9,596 nt of DNA, from NCBI GenBank assembly GCA_021813195.1, contig JAKALI010000116.1:1-9596 (forward strand), read 5' to 3'. The stretch is from Pseudomonadota bacterium. Its GTDB lineage: Bacteria > Pseudomonadota > Alphaproteobacteria > Rhizobiales > Hyphomicrobiaceae. A program made the position numbers and the translations under genes. Shown piece by piece: positions 1 to 5,672 of this stretch; positions within the stretch are counted from its first letter, which is position 1, and the number at the start of each line of letters is the position of its first letter. The notes below the pieces were generated by a model. It made no database searches, was not told where the DNA came from, and worked only from the letters and a program-made list of their open reading frames with translations.

Positions 1-380
1 GTTCGCTGTAGATCCGCCTTCGCGGTGGCTACACGCGACTCTAGCGCCACGATCTGCGCATCGGAGGCTTTGAGCCGCAGCGCAATTTTGGGATCGACAA
101 CAGTCCCCAGCACTTGACCTGCCTCGACGAGATCGCCTTCGGTGATCGAGAGAGAGGCCACCGTGCCTGGGGTGCGAACCCTGGCGTCAATGACTTTTTT
201 GCTGCGCACCGTTGCCAGTACGGACTTTAGATCCTCAATCTCTTGCGATTGGACAGTCAGGGCAACATCGGGAAGGGGCTGAGCGGCTTTCTCCGCTTCG
301 TCGGCGTGCACGTGTATTGGGAGGAGCACGGCGACAAAAGCCAGGTGAAAGCATGGAAACCGAAGGGCTGACACAGGCAT
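1..380 (-). CDS. RND efflux periplasmic adaptor (HlyD/MFP family), N-terminal part
   Basis: The gene starts at ATG 380-378 and runs off the left edge, so only 126 codons are visible. Residues 1-26 form a probable Sec signal peptide: an Arg at 7, a hydrophobic stretch FHLAFVAVLLPI, and a predicted cut after HVHA, before DEAE. Residues about 67-97 form the first half of a lipoyl-like barrel, with RTPGTVASLSITEGDLVEAG as the core, typical of membrane-fusion proteins. Residues from about 100 (IALRLKASDAQIVALESRVA) enter the usual coiled-coil hairpin. Such adaptors bridge an inner-membrane RND pump and an outer-membrane channel. The substrate cannot be read from this fragment, and the pump gene would lie beyond the left edge. 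GGAG at 387-384 is only 3 nt from the ATG, so GTG 374-372 (codon 3, 9 nt away) is an alternative start. The family call is secure; metal versus drug efflux is open. Confidence 0.85.
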   Translation of the reverse strand, partial: MPVSALRFPCFHLAFVAVLLPIHVHADEAEKAAQPLPDVALTVQSQEIEDLKSVLATVRSKKVIDARVRTPGTVASLSITEGDLVEAGQVLGTVVDPKIALRLKASDAQIVALESRVATAKADLQR

Positions 381-443
381 CGACTCCGGGCAGTGCTATT
401 CTGGACAGGATCAGGGGTTATCTCTCGTAAGGCGCCGGAAGGT

Positions 444-500
444 GACTTGCGTGCAAGTCGCAAACCCGCCTTTCAAGCGAGCGTACCCCGCAAGACTTGC
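444..500. promoter_or_regulatory. Inverted/direct repeat, candidate operator before the efflux adaptor
   Basis: GACTTGCGTGCAAGTC at 444-459 has perfect 7-bp arms around a 2-bp centre. The arm GACTTGC recurs at 494-500 inside GCAAGACTTGC (490-500), itself a 5-bp inverted repeat around a single A. The first element ends about 64 bp before the adaptor ATG (minus strand), where a dimeric TetR-, ArsR- or MerR-type repressor or activator could bind. It could equally be a short RNA hairpin in the leader. No clear -35/-10 pair was found to anchor it, so the regulatory role is inference. Confidence 0.3.
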
Positions 501-1112
501 TTTTGCCTTTGTCGTGTCTTACCCGCAGGCCGGCTCCCCCGAACGACTGGACGTAGGTTAGGCCGGACAGCTTCCCCCGGCAACGTCTTCGTATCAACAA
601 TTGAGAGTTGCGGCAGCCTGTGCTCCCTGTTCGCTCGGCGGGCTTTGGCAGATCCCCGGGTCGAATAGCCTGGCCACGCATCGTACTCCGAAGCGCAGCC
701 CTCACAGCTCGCACAGACGCCGCGAGCCGGTGCCTCTACCGCACGTCCCCAACGCTTGGGAGCGAGCGAGCCCCCGAGCCGCAATCCAACGGAATCCGAG
801 ACCTCCAACCCATACATTGGGATATGATGTTTCACAGCGCGACGCTTCATGCCAACCTCGCACGAGCCGCCAACACATGGCGAGGCCATTGTCCTCACGG
901 CGCAACCGACTGCTCAATTGCGACAGCGCCCGCTTCGACGTCTCGCGCGCGTCGAACCAATGGGGGTCGGCACATCAAGAAGGTCACCGAACGTCATCGA
1001 TTCAACGCGCAAATTTCAGTTTCTTGGAAAGGCACAGTCGCCGTCAGCGAACGCCACCGCCTCGTCGACTTTGCTTTGGAGTGCAATTCGTCTCGCAGCG
1101 AGAGGGGCTACT

Positions 1113-1217
1113 TTGAACATCCGCCCGAAAGTTGTGGCGGCGATAGGCTGCTTTTGCGCAATCGCCTTCTCGTTGGCGCAGATGCCCGCGCCGCCGCCTG
1201 CTGTTTCGCCCGCTTGA
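1113..1217 (+). CDS. Possible 34-aa secreted peptide (doubtful)
   Basis: A TTG start at 1113 is preceded by a good Shine-Dalgarno-like GAGGGG at 1102-1107, 5 nt upstream. The 34-residue product looks like a signal peptide: an N-terminal N-I-R-P-K stretch, a hydrophobic core VVAAIGCFCAIAFSLA, then a short QMPAPPPAVSPA tail. No family is recognised. The frame stays open upstream, and the opposite strand is also open here, so chance is a strong alternative. It is listed only because the ribosome-binding site, the signal-like core and the position in an otherwise empty region coincide. Confidence 0.22.
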   Translation: MNIRPKVVAAIGCFCAIAFSLAQMPAPPPAVSPA

Positions 1218-1546
1218 GGTGCGGCTTTCTGGACCGCCTCGAGCGACATATCCGCGAATGACCCGTGCCCCCTCTCGATCCGCCCGCCGCGGAGGCCCCA
1301 CAAGCTGCCCGCCACTCGCGTCATTGGGGCTTAGGGTGAGGCCTGCCCCACCGCGGTCTGCCAGCCAGCCAGGGTCTTTGAGGGGCTGCGCGCGAACGGC
1401 AGAAAGCTCGCTTTGGGCGGGCTTGTCCCCCATGCCTCGCATTCATCTGGTGCCCCAACTCGTCACCTGAGGGGGAGGATGGCAAAAGACCGGCAGAGAT
1501 CGTGAGATCGGCGAGACGGCCAATCAACTGCGAAAGCTTGCGTTTT

Positions 1547-1573
1547 AAAAGATGCTCGCGAGTGGCTTTCGCG
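1547..1573 (-). terminator. Weak terminator-like hairpin after tRNA-Ser
   Basis: On the minus strand, 17-43 nt past the tRNA CCA end, CGCGA (1573-1569) can pair with TCGCG (1561-1557) across a 7-nt loop. A TTTT run follows at 1550-1547. A competing longer-range pairing also exists between GCGAAAGC at 1530-1537 and GCTTTCGC at 1565-1572. The stem is short and the T-run is weak, so this is only a candidate 3' end for the tRNA transcript. Confidence 0.27.
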
Positions 1574-1589
1574 GCCCGAACGAGGCAAA

Positions 1590-1679
1590 TGGCGGAGAGG
1601 GAGGGATTCGAACCCCCGGTACGGTTGCCCGTACTCCGCATTTCGAGTGCGGCGCGATCGACCACTCTGCCACCTCTCC
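1590..1679 (-). tRNA. tRNA-Ser (anticodon CGA)
   Basis: The 90-nt gene reads from 1679 to 1590 with a full cloverleaf. The acceptor stem GGAGAGG pairs with CCTCTCC, followed by discriminator G and a genome-encoded CCA (1592-1590). The anticodon stem CCGCA/TGCGG encloses the loop CTCGAAA, with anticodon CGA at 1645-1643. The long variable arm GTACGG-GCAA-CCGTAC marks a class II tRNA, as expected for serine. The T arm is GGGGG-TTCGAAT-CCCTC. It reads UCG codons, which are frequent in this GC-rich genome. No integrase or duplicated tRNA 3' end was seen, so it shows no sign of being an occupied integration site. Confidence 0.97.
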
Positions 1680-2026
1680 GGGACGCTGCGGCAAGCACGG
1701 CGAGCGACGCTTCTAACTGCTCGCCCCGCCCGAAGCAAGCACTAGTCCCGCGCCTCACACCTCTCGGAACCCGAGCAGGCCACCCGTACCCGTCACCCTG
1801 TCCCGAGACGTGGCCCGATGCCGGGGCCTGTCCCTCCGTCACGGACTGAGCGGACCCGCGTGGAATTGCACTCTTCCGCTGCCGCCTGCGGTCGTATAGG
1901 TCAGACGGCGTTCGTCGGCCTCGTCGCGAACCACCCTGACCGCTCGCGCCGCGTCTTTCGCCCGCCTTTGCGAATCGACGTGCGCACATTTCTCCAACTG
2001 CGATCTGCTGAAAGACGCCCGTTGCC
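1680..2026. other. Intergenic leader between tRNA-Ser and hisC
   Basis: This 347-bp stretch separates the minus-strand tRNA from plus-strand hisC. Its left end holds the tRNA promoter candidate. Toward hisC, the only -10-like element noticed is TATAGG at 1895-1900, with a poor CTTCCG 16 nt upstream, so the hisC promoter is not well defined. A plus-strand frame ends in an ATGA overlap with the hisC start, but its product (Arg/Ser-rich, no domain) looks non-coding. No attenuator, His or Tyr codon run, or riboswitch was recognised. Confidence 0.45.
1710..1738 (-). promoter_or_regulatory. Candidate sigma-70-type promoter for tRNA-Ser
   Basis: On the minus strand, TTGCTT (1738-1733) and TAGAAG (1715-1710) are separated by exactly 17 nt. 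This gives a plausible -35/-10 pair, with a transcription start expected about 25 nt before the tRNA 5' end at 1679. The hexamers match the consensus only partly, but the spacing and position are good. Confidence 0.4.
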
Positions 2027-3133
2027 ATGAGCCCTGCGCTTCCAACCCCCAATCCTGGTATCTTGGACATCGAAGCCTACGTGCCGGGTGAGAGCCACAT
2101 CGCGGGCGGGCGCACCCCAATCAAGCTATCTTCCAACGAGACGCCTCTCGGCCCGAGCCCGACGGCCGTTGCCGCCTACCGCGCGGCCGCGGACGCGCTC
2201 GCGCGCTATCCCGACGGACAGGCGAGCGCCTTGCGCGCAGCGATCGCCCAGCGTTTCGGACTGGATGCGGCGCGGATCGTATGCGGCGCGGGCTCGGACG
2301 AGTTGCTGAGCCTGCTGGCACACGCCTATCTCGCGCCGGGCGATGAAGCGATCTACACCACACACGGATTTCTCGTCTACCGCATCGCGATCCTCGCCTG
2401 CGGTGCCACGCCCGTCATCGCACCAGAGACGAATTTTACGGCGAACGTCGATGCGATCCTGGCGGCCGTCACCGCGCGCACGCGCATCGTCTTTCTTGCC
2501 AATCCGAACAATCCGACCGGCACATACCTCGGCGCGCATGAAATCCGGCGGCTTCGCAGCCAATTGCCGTCCCGCATCCTGCTGGTGCTGGATGCCGCTT
2601 ATGCAGAATATGTCACGGCCGCGGACTACGAAGCCGGGATCGAAGTCGTCACTCAGACCGAAAACACGGTCATGACGCGCACGTTTTCGAAAATCTACGG
2701 CCTTGCCGCGCTGCGCATCGGCTGGGCGTACTGTCCGCCCGCCATCGCTGATGTACTCAATCGCGTGCGCGGACCATTCAATCTTTCCACGCCTGCGATC
2801 GCCGCCGGCGCTGCGGCCATGATCGACACGGCCCATATCGAAGCCGCAGCGACCCATAACGCGAAGTGGCGCGGTTGGGTGGAACGCGAGATCGCAGCGC
2901 TCGGGCTTCACGTCACGCCCAGTTCGGCCAACTTCGTGCTGATCCATTTCCCAGACACCGCAGGACAAACGGCGGCTGACTGCGACGTGTTTCTCAAGCA
3001 GCGGGCCATCATTCTGCGCAAAGTCGCAAGCTACGGTCTGCCCCACTGCCTGCGCATGACAATCGGAACCGAAACCGAGAATCGCGCTGTCGTAGAGGCT
3101 CTCAGCGACTTTCTCGCGCGGGGGATGTCATGA
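2027..3133 (+). CDS. hisC: Histidinol-phosphate / aromatic aminotransferase
   Basis: This 368-aa fold-type I PLP-dependent aminotransferase has the full family length. Visible landmarks are [11 protein letters not shown] (35-45, substrate contact), GAGSDELL (88-94), ANPNNPTGT (158-166, containing the cofactor-contacting Asn), D189-AAYAEY near the pyridine ring, [15 protein letters not shown] (219-233) with PLP-binding Lys222 and phosphate-contacting Arg230, and a C-terminal CLRMTIGT with the carboxylate-binding Arg. It converts imidazole-acetol phosphate plus glutamate to histidinol phosphate. Given its translational coupling to tyrC, it probably also transaminates prephenate or aromatic keto acids; the dual role is inference. 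The ATG at 2027 gives the normal N-terminus, although the Shine-Dalgarno is weak (GAAAG). The stop overlaps the next start by ATGA at 3130-3133. It is the first gene of a three-gene operon. Confidence 0.93.
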   Translation: MSPALPTPNPGILDIEAYVPGESHIAGGRTPIKLSSNETPLGPSPTAVAAYRAAADALARYPDGQASALRAAIAQRFGLDAARIVCGAGSDELLSLLAHAYLAPGDEAIYTTHGFLVYRIAILACGATPVIAPETNFTANVDAILAAVTARTRIVFLANPNNPTGTYLGAHEIRRLRSQLPSRILLVLDAAYAEYVTAADYEAGIEVVTQTENTVMTRTFSKIYGLAALRIGWAYCPPAIADVLNRVRGPFNLSTPAIAAGAAAMIDTAHIEAAATHNAKWRGWVEREIAALGLHVTPSSANFVLIHFPDTAGQTAADCDVFLKQRAIILRKVASYGLPHCLRMTIGTETENRAVVEALSDFLARGMS

Positions 3134-4074
3134 GCATGGATCAGCATCCCATGTTTGATCGCGTTGCCCTGATCGGGGTCGGGCTCATTGGCTCATCGAT
3201 TTCGCTCGCCTGCCGTCGCGCAGGTCTCGCCGGGTCGATCGCAGGCTCGGCGCGCTCGCATCAGACGATCGAGACGGCATTACGCCTCGGATTGATTGAC
3301 GAGGGCTTTGCCTTAGCGCGCGAGGCAGTGGCCGGTGCCGATCTCGTCATCCTGTGTGTCCCGGTCGGCCTATGTGGCAAGATCGCTGCGGACATTGCAC
3401 CGGCGCTGAAACCCGGCGCGATCCTTACGGACGTTGGCTCGGTGAAGGGGGCCGTCGTGCGCGACGTGCGTCCGCATGTTCCGGACGGTGTCGATTTTGT
3501 TCCAGCCCATCCCATCGCAGGAACGGAGCAATCGGGGCCAGAGGCGGGATTTGCGGAGCTCTTCGACGGGCGCTGGTGCATCCTGACGCCCGAAACCGAC
3601 ACGCGGCCGATAGCAATTGCGCGACTTGAGACCTTCTGGCGCCAGCTCGGCTCACACGTCGAAATCATGACGCCAGAGCACCATGACATGGTGCTCGCCA
3701 TCACATCGCACCTGCCCCACCTCATCGCCTACAATATCGTCAATACCGCCGCCCATCTTGAGCGCGTCACCAACAGCGAAGTGATCAAGTTCTCTGCCGG
3801 CGGCTTCCGCGATTTCACGCGTATTGCGGCATCCGATCCTGTGATGTGGCGCGATGTCTTCTTGAACAATCGCGAGGCCGTTTTGGAAATGCTCGGACGC
3901 TTCAGCGAAGACTTGACCGCACTCCAACGAGCGATCCGGTTCGGCGATGGGGCTGTGCTTGAGCGAACCTTCGCCGATGCGCGGGCCATTCGTCGCGGCA
4001 TCATTGAGGCGGGGCAGGACACGCCCAAACCAGACTTTGGACGCGTCCCGCCCGCCCGTGCCGGGGAAACGTGA
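3130..4074 (+). CDS. tyrC: Prephenate/arogenate (cyclohexadienyl) dehydrogenase
   Basis: This 314-aa protein matches the TyrA/TyrC dehydrogenase family, which oxidatively decarboxylates prephenate or arogenate with NAD(P)+ on the way to tyrosine. The N-terminal Rossmann nucleotide-binding loop is [12 protein letters not shown] (12-23), followed by LVILCVPV (72-79) and TDVGSVKG (100-107). Substrate and catalytic signatures are [12 protein letters not shown] (125-136) and the active-site SHLPHL (193-198), with [14 protein letters not shown] further on in the helical dimerisation domain. No chorismate mutase or ACT domain is present, so it is a monofunctional enzyme lacking that type of tyrosine feedback module. 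The ATG at 3130 overlaps the hisC stop by 4 nt, indicating translational coupling. A second in-frame ATG at codon 3 is possible but less likely. Substrate preference (prephenate versus arogenate) and NAD versus NADP cannot be settled from sequence reading. Confidence 0.9.
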   Translation: MSMDQHPMFDRVALIGVGLIGSSISLACRRAGLAGSIAGSARSHQTIETALRLGLIDEGFALAREAVAGADLVILCVPVGLCGKIAADIAPALKPGAILTDVGSVKGAVVRDVRPHVPDGVDFVPAHPIAGTEQSGPEAGFAELFDGRWCILTPETDTRPIAIARLETFWRQLGSHVEIMTPEHHDMVLAITSHLPHLIAYNIVNTAAHLERVTNSEVIKFSAGGFRDFTRIAASDPVMWRDVFLNNREAVLEMLGRFSEDLTALQRAIRFGDGAVLERTFADARAIRRGIIEAGQDTPKPDFGRVPPARAGET

Positions 4075-4075
4075 C

Positions 4076-4873
4076 ATGTCGGCGCTGCCGGCCACGGCCA
4101 CCACAGCTCCCCCCTGCCAGTGCCAGGATTTATGGGTGTTCGCCTACGGTTCGCTGATATGGAATCCGGGCTTTGCCTACGCGGAGGTTCGCCCCGCGCG
4201 CCTTCATGGCTATCGCCGGGCGTTCTGCGTCTACTCGCTCTACTATCGCGGATCACCCCAGCGGCCGGGCCTCGTGCTCGGACTGGAGCGCGGTGGGGTG
4301 TGCGATGGTCTCGCCTATCGCGTCCGAGCCGAGGACGTCCGCGACGTGCGCGCCTACCTGCATGCACGCGAGCTGATTTACGGTGTCTACCGGGAAGCGT
4401 TTGTTGCCGCCCAAATCCGCGAGATCGATGAGGGCAGCGCATTCGTTCTTACCTACGTCGCCGAACCGCACCATCCCAGTTATGCTGGCTCTCTACCCCT
4501 TGCCCGCCAGGCCGAAACGATTCGGGCGGCGTGCGGCGTGGCCGGAACGAATCTTGCCTATCTGGAGGCGACGCTCGCGAGGTTGCGGGCACTCGGTATC
4601 CGCCAGCGCGATCTGGAGCGCCTCAGCGTCCTGGCCGGACTCGGAGCACGGTCGGGTGGGGGGGACTCGCAGCTGGGCCTCGTGCCCCCAAGGTCTTCCC
4701 CAGCCGCCGCTCTCGATCCGCCGGTCGTCGTCCAAACAGCTGAAATCGAGGGCAGACGGGACCGTCATCGGTCGCGCTGCCGGTCATTTGCTGCGCGGCC
4801 GGCGGTCAGGACGCCCCCCCGCCTGCCCGCGCGTCACCGGTTCGCCTTTCGCCGCGCGCTGACACTCGCTTGA
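4076..4873 (+). CDS. chaC: ChaC-type gamma-glutamylcyclotransferase with a C-terminal extension
   Basis: This 265-aa protein starts at ATG 4076, one nucleotide after the tyrC stop. An open frame continues upstream inside tyrC but is out-of-frame shadow. Residues 20-192 form a ChaC domain. The glycine loop AYGSLIWNPGF (23-33) binds the gamma-glutamyl group, LHGYRRAFCVYS (43-54) is a family signature, and YLHARELIYGVYRE (94-107) contains the probable catalytic Glu99. The end YLEATLARLRALGI resembles the family C-terminus. ChaC enzymes split glutathione into 5-oxoproline and Cys-Gly in the cytoplasm. Residues about 193-265 are an Arg/Pro/Ser-rich tail with no recognised domain. The tail begins near a G7 run (4658-4664) and contains a C7 run (4814-4820). 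It may be a real disordered extension or may reflect a frameshift. Its link to tyrosine synthesis is positional only. Confidence 0.86.
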   Translation: MSALPATATTAPPCQCQDLWVFAYGSLIWNPGFAYAEVRPARLHGYRRAFCVYSLYYRGSPQRPGLVLGLERGGVCDGLAYRVRAEDVRDVRAYLHARELIYGVYREAFVAAQIREIDEGSAFVLTYVAEPHHPSYAGSLPLARQAETIRAACGVAGTNLAYLEATLARLRALGIRQRDLERLSVLAGLGARSGGGDSQLGLVPPRSSPAAALDPPVVVQTAEIEGRRDRHRSRCRSFAARPAVRTPPRLPARHRFAFRRALTLA

Positions 4874-4885
4874 CTGCGAAAGCGC

Positions 4886-4959
4886 CGGACCTGCATGCAG
4901 GGTGCACGCCTTCCGCCGCCTAATGGCTCCGCTCAGTTCACGAGTTCAACGCAGGTCCG
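4886..4959. repeat. Inverted repeat between convergent genes
   Basis: CGGACCTGC (4886-4894) and GCAGGTCCG (4951-4959) form a perfect 9-bp inverted repeat with a 56-nt spacer. The left arm overlaps the 12-bp palindrome CCTGCATGCAGG (4890-4901). The element sits in the 137-bp gap between the converging chaC and 5011-5445 genes, where a bidirectional transcription end would be expected. No T-run follows either arm and the loop is long, so a terminator role is only a guess. Confidence 0.3.
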
Positions 4960-5010
4960 ATCGTCGAACACTCACACAGCGGCCCTTAGGGTTACGATCT
5001 CGATGCGCCA

Positions 5011-5445
5011 TCAGTTGGAAATCGACATGTGGGGCGGCGAGCTGCAGCACTGCCCACTGCGCAGATCCGTTTCGATCAAGCGGCTTTGCTTCGAATTCGG
5101 AGCGAGAAGGTGGACATGCACCTCGTTGGCCCCGAGTTCGGCACCCCGACGGCGAATCTCAGCCAAGTTTAGGCTCGGTGCTTCATGGCGCACGCGGCCA
5201 ATCGCCAGCACGAGTCTTCGGCCGTCGCCGTCGCGATGGACGAGAACATAATTCCCCGAGGGCAGAGCAGGACACTCAATGAGGCTGTAGATCGTGTGCA
5301 CGTAACGGCGGCCCGATGCACCTGCCCAAAAGTGGAAACGACCGGCGATGTCCTCGGCCCCAGCCAAAGCGGCGGCCCCCGAAACGGACCCTGCCAACTT
5401 GCGGCTCGCTCGATAATTCGCAAGAGAAATGACCTCAGCGGCCAT
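5011..5445 (-). CDS. Conserved protein of unknown function, nrdJ neighbour
   Basis: This 144-aa protein starts at ATG 5445, behind a GAGGG ribosome site 4 nt upstream (on the minus strand). The open frame extends further up to 5757, but that part reads as non-coding. Residues 1-33 are a variable, Ala-rich N-terminus. The conserved-looking core runs from RFHFWAGASGRRYVHTIYSL (36-55) through GNYVLVHRDGDGRRLVLAIGRV (64-85) and SLNLAEIRRRGAELGANEVH (91-110) to RLIETDLR (122-129). I recall similar short proteins beside nrdJ in Hyphomicrobiales, annotated hypothetical. The order IY, then a strand with AIG, a helix with Arg, and a late Glu resembles a degenerate GIY-YIG layout; this is inference. 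There is no signal peptide or membrane segment. It lies 227 bp after nrdJ on the same strand and may be co-transcribed or have its own promoter. Two Cys at 133-134 are in the variable tail. Confidence 0.8.
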   Translation of the reverse strand: MAAEVISLANYRASRKLAGSVSGAAALAGAEDIAGRFHFWAGASGRRYVHTIYSLIECPALPSGNYVLVHRDGDGRRLVLAIGRVRHEAPSLNLAEIRRRGAELGANEVHVHLLAPNSKQSRLIETDLRSGQCCSSPPHMSISN

Positions 5446-5672
5446 AACACACCCTCGTATCTGAACCCGACCGTTGTCCGGCCTTCGACGCCTGTTCCGT
5501 TGTTGCAGACTCTCGCTCAGATTTCTGGATGAAGTGTGGCCCCATCCGAGTGACTTTGTGGCAGGGTGAATTCTCGGTAATCGGTTGCCCCAGGAGGAGA
5601 CGGCAAGCCTGCTGCGTCCCGGCGCAGCGCACTGCGGCGAAGTGAATTCCTCGGGCACACGTTTTCTAACCT

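Larger units (their letters stand above)
381..1589. other. 1.2 kb stretch with no convincing gene
   Basis: This long gap lies between the efflux adaptor start and tRNA-Ser. All six frames were considered. The longer open frames (for example plus 608-1261 and minus 473-898) read as Arg/Ser/Pro-rich proteins without recognisable domains, hydrophobic cores or good starts, as expected for shadows in GC-rich DNA. Items noted inside it are an inverted repeat at 444-459, a small possible secreted-peptide ORF at 1113-1217, a CCAG triplication at 1361-1372 and a hairpin just after the tRNA. No divergent regulator gene for the efflux operon is visible. The gap could hold a decayed gene or an unannotated RNA, but neither can be shown by reading. 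Confidence 0.55.

Noticed and set aside
481..660. Weak resemblance to a cobalamin riboswitch on the minus strand (AACAGGGA, GCTGCCGCAACT, GGGGAAG and AGCCGGCCTGC in the expected order, upstream of the efflux adaptor).
   Set aside because: The spacing is wrong: the first two blocks nearly touch, the GGGAAG lies in a hairpin loop, and the B12-box core lacks its central bases. The match is probably chance; a covariance-model scan would settle it.
1016..1249. A minus-strand frame from an ATG at 1249 giving about 77 residues of balanced composition.
   Set aside because: It has no ribosome site, no recognisable domain and only moderate third-position GC; not enough to call.
608..1261. A 217-codon open frame on the plus strand, with an overlapping 171-codon frame.
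   Set aside because: The product is Arg/Ser/Cys-rich with no domain or periodic hydrophobicity, and several frames on both strands are open here, as is common at this GC content.
1590..1679. tRNA-Ser as the attachment site of an integrated element filling the adjacent gap.
   Set aside because: No integrase gene and no second copy of the tRNA 3' end were found in the window.
1321..2070. A 249-codon minus-strand open frame.
   Set aside because: It runs straight through the tRNA-Ser gene and into the hisC start, so it cannot be a real gene as read.
2126..3046. A 306-codon minus-strand open frame antisense to hisC.
   Set aside because: It is a shadow of hisC, whose plus-strand reading shows complete aminotransferase motifs.
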